DNA of 64,000 nt from Ensifer aridi (GCF_002078505.1 NZ_LUAV01000011.1:1-64000); one strand, 5' to 3'; numbered from the stretch's first letter, positions 1 to 8,401 are shown. Translations and numbers: made by a program. The notes: generated by a model not told the origin, from the letters alone.

Positions 1-99
1 CTCGACCAGCACCTCGCCGGCCCTCGGGCCCTCGAGCTCGACTTCGGTCACAACAAGGGGTTTTCCGGCCTCAACAGCCAGAGCAGCGCGTGTGCGCAT
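1..99 (-). CDS. adhC: Class III alcohol dehydrogenase / S-(hydroxymethyl)glutathione dehydrogenase, N-terminal fragment
   Basis: Only the first 33 codons are inside the window; the gene continues past the left edge. The N-terminus MRTRAALAVEAGKPLVVTEV followed by a GPRAGEVLVE segment is typical of zinc-dependent class III alcohol dehydrogenases, which oxidise the glutathione adduct of formaldehyde in the cytoplasm. An SD-like GGAGGCG lies 3 to 5 bases before the ATG. The neighbouring sensor operon may respond to alcohols or aldehydes (inference from the neighbourhood). The assignment rests on a short stretch, and another zinc alcohol dehydrogenase remains possible. Confidence 0.75.
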   Translation of the reverse strand, partial: MRTRAALAVEAGKPLVVTEVELEGPRAGEVLVE

Positions 100-211
100 G
101 GATCGCCTCCGGTAATGCATTATTTATGCGGCCTTGTCGGGCCTTGTGCACAGATTACAGACGGGCCAAAGCACAAAGACAATTGCGACCTTAGTGTGTA
201 AAACGCGACTT

Positions 212-239
212 TTGGCTTCTCCCGTGGTCAGCCTATACT
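212..239 (+). promoter_or_regulatory. Possible sigma-70 promoter of the secreted-protein gene at 268
   Basis: TTGGCT at 212-217 and TATACT at 234-239 are separated by 16 bases and lie 28 bases before the ATG at 268. The match to the housekeeping consensus is good, but it was found by eye only. Confidence 0.4.
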
Positions 240-267
240 GACGTTTGTTCGATGAGGGAGACGAGCG

Positions 268-873
268 ATGAGAGCCGCCGGTTACGCGCTCGGTCTGGCG
301 CTTTGCCTAACACAGGCCCTCGGCACCGCAGGCGCCGTGGACTTTTCCGACCCCGGCTGGCCATGCATTCAGCGCAAGGTCGAGAAGCTGTCGGCAAGCC
401 TGATGTGGCCGGCGCCGGTAACCCGCACGCCCCTTCCGCCCGCGGCAAACGACCTCGTCGAGGTCCTGTCGCTGCGCCGCGTTTCGCTTAGGGAGGCAGA
501 GGCCCTTATTCAGACCTTCGTCGAGAAGACCGCGCCGGTGGACGACCAGCTGGTCGGCAATATCTTCTACGGCGTATTCGAAAATCTGTCCGGCAATCGG
601 CAACGGCTGATCGCTGGCATCGCCCGCTATTCCCGTAGTCAGATCGCACTGGCCGCCCGGATTGACGAGGCCAGGGTCGAGATGGCGAAGCTGACGGGTG
701 AAGCGAAACCGGACTTCGACCGTATCGACAAGCTTGAGGAGCAGATCGACTGGGATGAGCGCATCTACCGTGATCGCTCGCAGGCGCTCACGTATGTCTG
801 CGAAACGCCGGTGATTCTGGAAAAGCGCGCCTATGCCATTGCCCAGCTCCTGCTCAAGCACATGCCGGATTGA
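268..873 (+). CDS. Hypothetical secreted protein
   Basis: 201 residues of unknown function. The first 24 residues form a signal peptide (MRAAGYALGLALCLTQALGT, then GAVD), so the mature part should be periplasmic. The mature part is mostly helical, with segments rich in E, D, R and K around residues 120-165 that could form an antiparallel helical pair, and two cysteines (about residues 33 and 180). The start is supported by an AGGGAG Shine-Dalgarno 9 bases upstream. It is transcribed away from adhC, and the 168-bp gap holds both promoters. I do not recognise the family. Confidence 0.75.
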   Translation: MRAAGYALGLALCLTQALGTAGAVDFSDPGWPCIQRKVEKLSASLMWPAPVTRTPLPPAANDLVEVLSLRRVSLREAEALIQTFVEKTAPVDDQLVGNIFYGVFENLSGNRQRLIAGIARYSRSQIALAARIDEARVEMAKLTGEAKPDFDRIDKLEEQIDWDERIYRDRSQALTYVCETPVILEKRAYAIAQLLLKHMPD

Positions 874-942
874 GCTATATCGCTCCGTGCGGCAGCCGGG
901 CGTCGCAGGAGTTGAAAAGATTTGGCGCCATCGGAGCGTGGG

Positions 943-1296
943 TCAGAAACACAGCATCTCCGCCTCTGCCTGCGCGCGTCTCAAATCGGCTACCATGGTG
1001 CGGGGCACGACCGCCGACTTGAACATGGCCATCTGTTCGCCGCTTCCCTGCTGGAGGGACAGCACCGTTTCGGCTTCGACATATTTGTCATAGGGCAGGA
1101 TGGAAGCGATCACATCGATCGAGCAGGCACATTTGCTTAACACCGCCCGGCTCTGGCCGTTGGCCGCCATGCAGGCAAACACATAGTCGGCCCGGACCTC
1201 GGTCGGATAATCGTTCAGACGCTCCGACATCCTCTGCCCGCTGGCCGGCACCGCCGCTGCGACGAGCGCCAGCGCCGATATGACAGCCCGCATCAT
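943..1296 (-). CDS. Small secreted protein, unknown function
   Basis: 117 residues starting MMRAVISALALVAAAVPASG, a clear signal peptide ending near residue 20. The mature part contains three cysteines, in CMAANG, KCACS and the C-terminal MLCF, suggesting a disulfide or metal site in the periplasm. The upstream gene stops within the start region (TGA inside ATGATGG), so the two are almost certainly translated together. An AGGG SD precedes the start. A longer reading frame extends upstream, but its extra 34 residues lie inside the neighbour and look unnatural. Function unknown. Confidence 0.75.
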   Translation of the reverse strand: MMRAVISALALVAAAVPASGQRMSERLNDYPTEVRADYVFACMAANGQSRAVLSKCACSIDVIASILPYDKYVEAETVLSLQQGSGEQMAMFKSAVVPRTMVADLRRAQAEAEMLCF

Positions 1297-1964
1297 GGCC
1301 GGCCCTCCCCTGCCGCTTTCAGGGTAATGGCATTGGAGTAGCCGACCTCCGCTCCACCGGCGGCTGCGGGAACCGTGGCAACAAGCGAATAGTACCAACC
1401 GGGAATGTCGTCCGACAGGGTGACGGCGAGCGCTAGTTCGGAGAACCGCCCCATCCGCTCGCGCGCCTTGTCCTTCATGAACGGTCGGATCGTCACCTCC
1501 CGTGCAGCGATGTCGCGATCCCGGTAGCGGACTGACACGGGCATGATTTGGGCATCGCGCAACAGCGCCTCCTTGATACGGTTGCGCATATAGAAGGGGC
1601 TGCCTCCCGATTGCGCGGAAATATCGGCAAGGACGCTTTCAAGGAAATACATGATGACGGGATTGCCGGCCGAGACCGGATAGTTGCCAAGCCCGCGCGA
1701 CCGGGTGCCCTGATAGAGCGTCATGGCGACATTGTCGTCGGGCTTGATCTTCAGACCGATGCTGAAGCTGCCGCCTGCCTGGCCTTCGTCGAGACCCGTT
1801 ATGATCCTGTCGTAGACGAGCGCGCCTTGGCCAGCTTCGCTACCCGGCATCGCCTGGAGCCCCTTCAGCGCCGTCGACCGGAAGAGAAGGTCGTAAGTTT
1901 CCGCAGCCGCAAGCGGCCCGTGACCGACGCCGAGCAGCAAGGCAAGCAAAAGAAGAACACGCAT
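1293..1964 (-). CDS. Secreted protein, unknown function, first gene of a two-gene unit
   Basis: 223 residues. The chosen ATG follows a GGGAGG SD by 6 bases and begins with the signal peptide MRVLLLLALLLGVGHGPLAA (cleavage near AAAET). A GTG-like extension upstream would destroy the signal peptide. The mature part has alternating beta-type segments, including YPVSAGNPVIMYFLE and IPGWYYSLVATVP, and no cysteine. It overlaps the start of the 117-residue secreted protein, so both may act together in the periplasm. Their position between formaldehyde dehydrogenase and the FIST/kinase operon hints at a role in periplasmic alcohol oxidation, but this is only inference. Confidence 0.75.
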   Translation of the reverse strand: MRVLLLLALLLGVGHGPLAAAETYDLLFRSTALKGLQAMPGSEAGQGALVYDRIITGLDEGQAGGSFSIGLKIKPDDNVAMTLYQGTRSRGLGNYPVSAGNPVIMYFLESVLADISAQSGGSPFYMRNRIKEALLRDAQIMPVSVRYRDRDIAAREVTIRPFMKDKARERMGRFSELALAVTLSDDIPGWYYSLVATVPAAAGGAEVGYSNAITLKAAGEGRP

Positions 1965-2064
1965 CGCTGACCTCCCGTTTCGCGGCCCGTTCGGGCTCCC
2001 GACCATTCCACAAGGGTAGCAATGGCTGCTTCAATGTCATCGGAGACCTTTGTCTGTGTTTGAT

Positions 2065-4308
2065 TCACGCCACGCGCGGACGGGTCTTCCAGTCGATCAG
2101 TGCCCGCAGCCGCACCGGTTGCACGGGTTTGGCGAGCATGGCGAACGACATTTCGTTGCAGAGCCGCAGAAATTCCCGCTGCCGGTTGGCCGAAATGATG
2201 ACCGCCGGAATTTCGACCCCCGCCAGCGCGCGCAGCGTGCGGATCGTTTCTATGCCATTGTCGCCGTCGTCCAGCTGGTAATCGGCCAGCAGAATGTCGG
2301 GGGCCGTGCCGATTTCCTGCATCAGCGCCACGGCATCGGCAGTCGACCCGGCCGCCAGAACGCTCGCCCCCCAGCTCTCCAGAATCTGCGTCATGGCGTG
2401 AAGCTCGGCGGGATCGTTCTCGATAACCATGACGATGAGATCGAGGCTGCCATCGATCATCGACTCCATCGTCGGACCTTCGCAGATGCTGGCACGGCCG
2501 GGCGCGGCGACCGGCACCTCGATCGAAAAGACGGAGCCACGGCTGGGCCGTGACACCAGCCGGATTGGATGATCGAGGTGCCGACACGCCCGTTCGACGA
2601 TCGATAACCCGAGTCCCATGCCTGTGCCTTTTTCCGCACCGGCGGCCCGGGTGAACTCGTTGAAGATCCGCGTCTGGTCCTCCTCCGAAATGCCGATGCC
2701 TGTATCCCACACTTCGATCCGCAGCCGATTGCCGCTGAGCCGACAACCGACCAGCACACGGCCATGCTCGGTATACTGGATGGCGTTTACCACCAGGTTC
2801 TGCACGCAGCGCATCAGGTATCGCTGATCGCTGGTGACCCAACGCGTGGAAGGAACGATCCGAAGATCTATTTCCTTTTCTGCCGCCAAGGGCGCCAGAT
2901 CTTCGGCCACGCCCTGCAGCAGGGTGCCAAGATTGAACGACGTGATGTTGAACTCGGCCCCGGAACTGTCGAGGCGCGAAATATCGAGAAGTGCCTGCAG
3001 AAGCGATTCGATCGAGGTGAAGGATCGGTTGAGACGGCTGACCACTTCCTCCGCCCCCGGTTGCCCCACCGTTTCCGTCAACATCGAGAGATAGAGTTTC
3101 GCGGCATTGATCGGCTGAAGAAGATCATGGCTGGCCGCCGCCAGAAAGCGCGTCTTGGATGCATGCGCCGATTCGGCCGCCTCCTTGGCCTGCCGAAGAG
3201 CGGCTTCGATTTTGGCTTGCTCATCGGCATGGATCTGCAGCAGGCGATTGGCCTCGGTCAGTTCTGCGGTCCGCTCCTGTACACGTTGCTCCAGAAGCGC
3301 CGCCGCCTGGGTCTCCGTCGTCACGTCCATGATCGACACGATGAACCCGTCGTCGGGCAAGGAACGGACGCGAATGTCGAGGCTCATCCCGTCGCGCCGC
3401 TTGAATCGCTCTTGCACCGTCTCGCCGCGACGCGCGGCCTTGAACCAGCCGGCAAACCCGGATCGGCGACCTTTGCGGTCGAGAATCTCGTGACGCTCGA
3501 CATGTTCGACGATGCGCTGAAAGCGGCTTCCCTTCTTCAGAAGTGAAAGAGGCACGCCCAGAAGCTCGCCGAAACGCTCGTTGCGAACGAGCAACTCGCC
3601 GCCCGACGAAAACGTGCAGATGCCGAGCGACATGTGATCGAAAGCGGCTTGCAGGAAATGGGCCTGCTGGTCGATCAGGCGATTCTTCTCGCGCCGGTTT
3701 TCCCGCACGATGTCAGTAATCTCGGTTTGCAGGACCGTGATATTGTCGGAGCTCGTCTGCCGATAGGAAATCTGAAACCAGCGGTCGTTCCTGAGCGCCA
3801 CCACGAAGGACGAAAAACGCTGGCCGGATCTTTGCTCTTTCACCACCGGCTGAGGCCGGCCGATCTCCCCCTTTTCGTCCCGGTTCAGATACTTGCTCGC
3901 ATCGACAGCCGCGAGATAGTCGTCGAAACCGAGGCCCGGCTTGATCAGCGGCTCGACATCGGGAAGCAAGTGCCGGAACTGCGCATTGCAAACCTGCAAC
4001 CGCTCTTCGGAGAAGAGGGCGAAGCCGTCTTCCATGGCGACCATGGCATCGGCAAGATTTCTCTGGATGCGCTCCTGCGTCTGGTAGGCGATTTCAAGCT
4101 CGCTCGACGCCCTGCCGAGCGTGTCGAGGGCCTTTTCAAGATCCTTGGTCTTTTCCCAGACCTTCGCCTGCAGTGCGATGGCCGATTCGAAAAGCGAATA
4201 GGCGGAGCCCCCGACTTCATGACTGCGCTCAGCCCGGTTGATCAGGGCCTCGATGATCTTGGCCTGCTTGGCGATCTGGATCTCGTAGGGTTCGTCCGGA
4301 TTGATCAC
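2065..4308 (-). CDS. Hybrid sensor histidine kinase with two PAS domains and a C-terminal receiver
   Basis: 747 residues and no membrane segment, so a cytoplasmic sensor. An N-terminal helical region is followed by PAS-like domains at about 90-200 and 220-335 and a coiled linker at 335-380. The HisKA motif SHDLLQP has His394. The ATPase has the N box around 505-508, WDTGIGIS as G1 and GMGLGLS as G2. The receiver runs from about 625 to 747 with phosphoacceptor Asp676 in LLADYQLDD and Lys727. The layout resembles kinases of the ErcS-prime/NahK type that control quinoprotein alcohol oxidation in Pseudomonas (family knowledge). The start overlaps the stop of the FIST gene by four bases, so the two are translationally coupled. 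Confidence 0.9.
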   Translation of the reverse strand: MINPDEPYEIQIAKQAKIIEALINRAERSHEVGGSAYSLFESAIALQAKVWEKTKDLEKALDTLGRASSELEIAYQTQERIQRNLADAMVAMEDGFALFSEERLQVCNAQFRHLLPDVEPLIKPGLGFDDYLAAVDASKYLNRDEKGEIGRPQPVVKEQRSGQRFSSFVVALRNDRWFQISYRQTSSDNITVLQTEITDIVRENRREKNRLIDQQAHFLQAAFDHMSLGICTFSSGGELLVRNERFGELLGVPLSLLKKGSRFQRIVEHVERHEILDRKGRRSGFAGWFKAARRGETVQERFKRRDGMSLDIRVRSLPDDGFIVSIMDVTTETQAAALLEQRVQERTAELTEANRLLQIHADEQAKIEAALRQAKEAAESAHASKTRFLAAASHDLLQPINAAKLYLSMLTETVGQPGAEEVVSRLNRSFTSIESLLQALLDISRLDSSGAEFNITSFNLGTLLQGVAEDLAPLAAEKEIDLRIVPSTRWVTSDQRYLMRCVQNLVVNAIQYTEHGRVLVGCRLSGNRLRIEVWDTGIGISEEDQTRIFNEFTRAAGAEKGTGMGLGLSIVERACRHLDHPIRLVSRPSRGSVFSIEVPVAAPGRASICEGPTMESMIDGSLDLIVMVIENDPAELHAMTQILESWGASVLAAGSTADAVALMQEIGTAPDILLADYQLDDGDNGIETIRTLRALAGVEIPAVIISANRQREFLRLCNEMSFAMLAKPVQPVRLRALIDWKTRPRVA

Positions 4309-5474
4309 AGCGGCACGCCTCCCTTCGGCCGGAAAAATGCGACGCCCACGAAGGTCTGGTTCACATGCACGCCGAAATGCTGTTCACCATAGGTGCTGAA
4401 ACCGACGACCCGTCGCTGCCGGAAATGCTCGGACGCCTCGCCACCCAGGCCCTTGCGCTCGATCTCGAGCTTGCGAAGATAGCAGTCGAAACCCAGGATG
4501 AAGTCGGGCGCTTCACCTTCCTCGTTGCTGACAGCGAGCCCTGTATCGAGGGTGCGGATGATTTCCTTGCCGCGACCGAGCGTCAGCAGCAGGCCGTCGT
4601 CGATCGCCGAAAGGAAGGTGAGCCCATATTCGCCGTGAATCTGCTGGATCGCCCGCACGTGATAGAGATTGCGATTGCGCACCAGCACCGGGTTCTCGGC
4701 GAAGATCGTCGGCGACAACTCGGCGACGGGCACCTTGACGAGCCGCGCATATTCCTCGGCCGCCGGCGAGCCGTTGATCTCGAGAACCAGCCGCTCCTCC
4801 GGAACCGCGCGGGTGACCACCATGCGTGTTTCCGTGGGCTGGAAATGATCGAAGCCGAGACCGCTGAAGGGCAGATCGGTTTCCAAGAGCAGCAGAAGCG
4901 CGGCGTTGCTGTGGAACTCCCCGTTGCGCAGCACCTGCGTGCGCTCGAACCGCAGCCCGTCGCCGGCCGAACCGCCAAACACGGGAATGTCCTTCAGTCC
5001 GGCCTCAAGGGCCGCCATCAGGATATCCTCCTGTTTCGACAATCCGTCGGCGAAAATCAGGGCAAGCCTTTTTCGGCCCGGCGTTGCGCGAAACTGCGAG
5101 ACAAGCCGCTCCGTCTGCGACACCACATCGGCAATCGAGACCGGTGAGATCGGCTCGAACAGGATCGAGGCCACCCGAAAGTGACGCCGCTGAAAGGCGA
5201 TCGCCAGCAATGCGTCGTCTTCGTACCCTCGCGGCGTGATCTGGCCGGCCGTCGTGCAGCCGAAGACAACAGTATTCGGCAACGACATCCGCAGAGCGTT
5301 GGCAAGCTCAACGGGCTGCAGCCTGTTCGGCACAAACAAAAAGATGAAGCTTGGCCTTGCCGTGGCGAGCTGCCGCCTGATCTCGGCAAGGGCGAGGGCC
5401 GCGTCGTCGGCGTGCGACACGGCGATCCGCACCGCCTCCGCCGGTTTGCGATCAAGATCGTCGACAGCCGTCAT
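4305..5474 (-). CDS. FIST-domain sensory protein
   Basis: About 389 residues with FIST_N (roughly 20-220) and FIST_C (roughly 225-370). Recognisable parts are LPNTVVFGCTTAGQI, LIFADGLSKQEDILM, VFGGSAGDG and the C-terminal ILGFDCYLRKLE. FIST domains are thought to bind small ligands and feed linked signalling proteins. The direct overlap with the hybrid kinase indicates that this is its sensory partner. A GTG start at 5513 would add 13 residues and leave 3 bases to the upstream regulator gene. I chose the ATG at 5474 because it has a GGAG upstream, though its spacing is long, so the exact start is uncertain. Confidence 0.85.
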   Translation of the reverse strand: MTAVDDLDRKPAEAVRIAVSHADDAALALAEIRRQLATARPSFIFLFVPNRLQPVELANALRMSLPNTVVFGCTTAGQITPRGYEDDALLAIAFQRRHFRVASILFEPISPVSIADVVSQTERLVSQFRATPGRKRLALIFADGLSKQEDILMAALEAGLKDIPVFGGSAGDGLRFERTQVLRNGEFHSNAALLLLLETDLPFSGLGFDHFQPTETRMVVTRAVPEERLVLEINGSPAAEEYARLVKVPVAELSPTIFAENPVLVRNRNLYHVRAIQQIHGEYGLTFLSAIDDGLLLTLGRGKEIIRTLDTGLAVSNEEGEAPDFILGFDCYLRKLEIERKGLGGEASEHFRQRRVVGFSTYGEQHFGVHVNQTFVGVAFFRPKGGVPL

Positions 5475-5516
5475 GCGCCGCCATTTCTCCGCTTCCTGGC
5501 CTTGTTCCGGCACGCC

Positions 5517-6206
5517 TCACTGCAGGTTATGGCGGATCGAGACTTCGCGCACCAACATTGCCGCCTGCGTGCGATTATGAACGCCCAGCCGGCGCAGAAG
5601 CGCCGTGATATGCGCCTTGACGGTCGCCTCGGCCAGCTTCATCTCGTAGGCGATCAGCTTGTTCGGCATCCCTTCGCAGATCAGGCCCAATATGCGGGTC
5701 TGCTGCTGCGACAAATGTGCGATCTTGCGCGAAATCGTTTCCACCGACTCGTCCACAGCCGGGGTGCGTGCCGGCAATGTGTAGCCCGGCGGCACGTAGA
5801 TCTTGCCGTTCCAAATATCCTGCATCGCCTCCTGAAAATTCTCACGGCCGATATCCTTGGGAATGAATCCCGCAGCACCGGCGGCAATGACCGACTGGAC
5901 GATGCCTTTGGATGTGATCGCCGAGATTACAATGACCGGTATATCGGGCGTCTTTTCCTTGATCTTGAGAAATCCGCTCAGACCGGATGCATCGGGCAGG
6001 TTCAAGTCAAGCATGATCAGATCGGGTGAAAACCGCATCCGCAGTTGGTGCAGGGCTTCGCTCAGCGAGGTCGCGGTTCGAATTCGACGCGTATTGAAGG
6101 TGTTTTCCATCGTCGCGGCCAGCGCATCGCAATAGAGCGGATGATCATCGATCACCAGTGCCGACTTAATGGAAAGCGGGTGGACGGACGAAGCGGTCCG
6201 CGGCAT
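5517..6206 (-). CDS. LuxR/NarL-type response regulator
   Basis: 229 residues. The receiver (about 13-130) has the acidic pair in VIDDHPL, phosphoacceptor Asp67 in IMLDLNLP and the conserved lysine in FIPKD. The C-terminal helix-turn-helix (about 163-220) has the sequence LSQQQTRILGLICEGMPNKL followed by EATVKAHITALLRRLGV. It is probably the DNA-binding output of the downstream FIST/hybrid-kinase pair, similar to ErbR/FlhR-like regulators of alcohol or formaldehyde genes. The ATG at 6206 was chosen because GGAGGAG lies 3 to 4 bases before it. The longer frame to 6260 lacks support. Confidence 0.9.
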   Translation of the reverse strand: MPRTASSVHPLSIKSALVIDDHPLYCDALAATMENTFNTRRIRTATSLSEALHQLRMRFSPDLIMLDLNLPDASGLSGFLKIKEKTPDIPVIVISAITSKGIVQSVIAAGAAGFIPKDIGRENFQEAMQDIWNGKIYVPPGYTLPARTPAVDESVETISRKIAHLSQQQTRILGLICEGMPNKLIAYEMKLAEATVKAHITALLRRLGVHNRTQAAMLVREVSIRHNLQ

Positions 6207-6473
6207 GGCTCTCCTCCCAAGAATACTTCCCAGGTTAACCGAGCAGCCGACCGGCTCCACGCATTACCGGCAAGTATTTCTACTCCCAATGCCGTCATGC
6301 TCTCCTCAGCACGACAGTGGGGGAATTTGTCGCACAGTTTTCCGGACCGGGCAATTCCCGAGTTCAGGACGCCCGCAATGCTGGACCACTGGCATCCGCC
6401 GGCAAAGGATTGGGAAGAGGCAGCGCGGGCCGCATCCGGATGATCCATCCTAGGGGAATGCCGGACTAAGGAC

Positions 6474-6683
6474 TCAGATGAGCTTGCCCACGTCTGGGCG
6501 CTTGCAGCGCCATTTTTTGACACGAAGAGCCGGATGCTGCTCCGACCACTCGGCGATGTACATGACGGAGCGGAACATGCATTGGGTAAGAGAGCCTGGG
6601 CCTTGGAGCGGCAGAGTCTCCTCTCGGCACCGATCGGGTGCGGATGCAAGGCATACGATCAATACAAGCGCTACCAGCTCCAT
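6474..6683 (-). CDS. Small cysteine-containing secreted protein
   Basis: 69 residues beginning MELVALVLIVCLASAPDRCR, a short hydrophobic signal or lipoprotein-like segment, then a basic tail with further cysteines (QCMFRS, WRCKRP). No convincing SD is visible directly before the ATG. The C-terminal segment SVMYIAEWSEQHPALRVKKW looks like real protein, and I recall similar short proteins in rhizobia, but I cannot name a family. Confidence 0.6.
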   Translation of the reverse strand: MELVALVLIVCLASAPDRCREETLPLQGPGSLTQCMFRSVMYIAEWSEQHPALRVKKWRCKRPDVGKLI

Positions 6684-6930
6684 GATATTTTCAAGCCTTC
6701 GATTATTTTCCCCTCATCGAATTTACGCATGCGCTAATAAAAACTTCAATGAAGGCGCCCTCACCCGGTATCACCAAAACTGGGCCAATCTGTAGCTGCT
6801 CGAGGGTACTTTAGAGCGGGATGCACTCACATGCGTTCGCCGCAGCCCTATCCATTTGTATTTGCTGCATCTGAAGCGGGTGACGCGCCATGCGTCACTG
6901 CGGGCGGCCGACGGGCTGACTAACCGACTT

Positions 6931-6956
6931 GGAACACTCCCACGCCGCAGGCCGTT
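6931..6956 (+). promoter_or_regulatory. EcfG/RpoE2-type stress promoter upstream of the 24-residue membrane peptide
   Basis: GGAAC at 6931-6935 and CGTT at 6953-6956 are separated by exactly 17 bases, matching the consensus bound by the alphaproteobacterial general stress sigma factor (RpoE2 in Sinorhizobium). The small ORF starts 25 bases after the -10 element. Confidence 0.6.
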
Positions 6957-6980
6957 CATTCCTCATGAAAGGAGGAAGCA

Positions 6981-7055
6981 ATGAACCAGATCATCTATCT
7001 CGTGGGATTGGTTGTGATCGTAATCGCTATCTTGTCGTTCTTCGGTTTGGGCTGA
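6981..7055 (+). CDS. 24-residue membrane peptide
   Basis: ATG at 6981 and stop TGA at 7053-7055. The peptide starts MNQIIYLVGLVVIVIAILSF and ends FGLG: one transmembrane helix with almost nothing outside it. A strong AAAGGAGGAA SD lies just before the ATG, and a stress-sigma promoter motif precedes it, so this is very likely a real gene although far below usual length cut-offs. By analogy with other single-helix peptides it may modulate a membrane partner or envelope state; no partner is visible. Confidence 0.7.
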   Translation: MNQIIYLVGLVVIVIAILSFFGLG

Positions 7056-7089
7056 ACTCGGCCGCAGCGATCTCGCATCTTCCCGGCGG

Positions 7090-7338
7090 CTATTCGAACC
7101 CCGCCTGGCGAAACCATTCCTGTATGCCGGCAAGCACCGCTGCCTTGGCGCCATCGAGGGTTGGCGCATAGTGGAAGCCCGTCTCGCGCGTACCGTTGCA
7201 TTGGGAAATCCGCCAGGCCCAGTCGCTCATCGTCTGGCGCTTCATCACAAAGGCGACTTCGTGCCGCCCGAGCATAGCGCAATAGGTTTCGTTGCGCAGC
7301 GGCAACCACATCAGGCGAATCTCGGTAACCGACACCAT
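7090..7338 (-). CDS. Conserved small hypothetical protein
   Basis: 82 residues. The ATG at 7338 was chosen because GGAGGG lies 5 bases upstream; longer frames lack a ribosome site. The sequence has an N-terminal half with NETYCAMLGRHEVAFVMKRQ and a C-terminal half ending in a likely helix, GAKAAVLAGIQEWFRQAGF. No signal peptide or membrane segment, so probably cytoplasmic. It stands alone, antisense to its small neighbours. Function unknown. Confidence 0.65.
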   Translation of the reverse strand: MVSVTEIRLMWLPLRNETYCAMLGRHEVAFVMKRQTMSDWAWRISQCNGTRETGFHYAPTLDGAKAAVLAGIQEWFRQAGFE

Positions 7339-7567
7339 CCCAACCCTCCAGCACAACCTTAAGATATAGGACGGCCGCCAAGTGCCTGAAACCCCACCAA
7401 TTGAGGGGCATTGCATCCCACGGGGGCCGCGCACGCGAAGCGGCGTGTGCAACCCAGGATATGAAAGGCGGACGGCCAATGCCCTGTCCGCCCAAAAATA
7501 CGGACAAACGGCAATTCCTGAGCTACATTGAGGCTCCGGGGCGCGGTTCCACCCGGGGGAGTTGCAC

Positions 7568-7593
7568 GGAACCGGGGCCTATTTGACAACGTT
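7568..7593 (+). promoter_or_regulatory. Second EcfG/RpoE2-type promoter, upstream of the DUF982 gene
   Basis: GGAAC at 7568-7572, a 17-base spacer and CGTT at 7590-7593. This is the same arrangement and spacing as at 6931. The DUF982 start codon is about 120 bases downstream, leaving a leader of roughly 115 bases. Confidence 0.5.
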
Positions 7594-7714
7594 TTAGAAG
7601 TTGATCCTTAGCGCGGGATCGACAGGACGTCAGCAGTCTCTGCCGGCATCGCGCCCGACGTACATGGCGACGCCTCAAATCCCACTTTGGGCATCGCATA
7701 CCAGGAGGAGAAGC

Positions 7715-7954
7715 ATGCATCAGGTATTGTGGAGCCGTCCTATCGAGCTTGGAATTTCCGGCGGCGGCGTGCGCACGGTAAAGGGACCGTCCGACGCGCT
7801 CGCATGCCTTGCGGGCCAGTGGCCCCACCGCGGCCCTTACTATGTGGCTGCGCGCAGCGCCTGCCGTGCCGCCATCGATGGCCGCCGGACGGCCGAGGAA
7901 GCCCGCAGGCTCTTCATATCCGCGGCCGAAGAGGCCCATTTGAAAGCGCATTAG
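7715..7954 (+). CDS. DUF982 family protein
   Basis: 79 residues. The pattern of a W-x-RPIELG start, VKGPSDALACLAGQWP, the YYVAARSACRAAIDG segment and the closing EEARRLFISAAEEA helix is the DUF982 signature, a small cytoplasmic family that is expanded in rhizobia and has no known function. AGGAGGAG 4 bases before the ATG fixes the start and excludes the 117-residue extension. The upstream stress-sigma motif suggests induction under general stress (inference). Confidence 0.8.
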   Translation: MHQVLWSRPIELGISGGGVRTVKGPSDALACLAGQWPHRGPYYVAARSACRAAIDGRRTAEEARRLFISAAEEAHLKAH

Positions 7955-8401
7955 AGAGTGATCCGACGGCGGTTCCGCGCCTTGTCGAGCGGCCGACCTC
8001 GGGACCGCGGTCGCGCGTTGCGTTCTAGCCATTCACCCTGCTCGTCGATACCGCTTCCAAAAGATAATACTATTTTCAATACCTTTCCCGAGTAGACGTA
8101 TTGGTAATATTATTGTGTTGCAGCGCAATATTTCATCGGCTCTGCTCCGTCTTACTTGAAAAGTCGGGCGCCTTCTAATATAAGCGACCACGCGAGCTTA
8201 TTTGCAGATGTGTCAGCGAGATCCTCACGGGTCTCGAGCCCGATTTCGAATTGAGACAGAAATCTCCGTGAAACTGCCCGATTTCTGTCGCGAAGCCTTC
8301 ATTTATTGCCGCTATATTCTGAGGTGCCTCACAAAAACCAACATCGGAGCGTTTAAGTCCCTTAAAAAAGGGAGACAAAAATAAGAGACGGGAGAGCCAT
8401 C
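7955..8401. other. 447-bp AT-rich intergenic region with leader hairpins
   Basis: No credible gene. The part from about 8050 to 8170 is strikingly AT-rich for this chromosome. A 10-bp perfect inverted repeat (GACAGAAATC at 8255-8264 and GATTTCTGTC at 8280-8289, 15-base loop) and a smaller TCCCTT/AAGGGA hairpin near 8357-8373 lie in what is probably the 5-prime leader of the gene at 8402. Confidence 0.5.

Noticed and set aside
7523..8032. 169-codon minus frame opposite the DUF982 gene
   Set aside because: No ribosome site, unnatural Arg/Ala composition, and the opposite strand carries a recognisable DUF982 protein with a strong SD.
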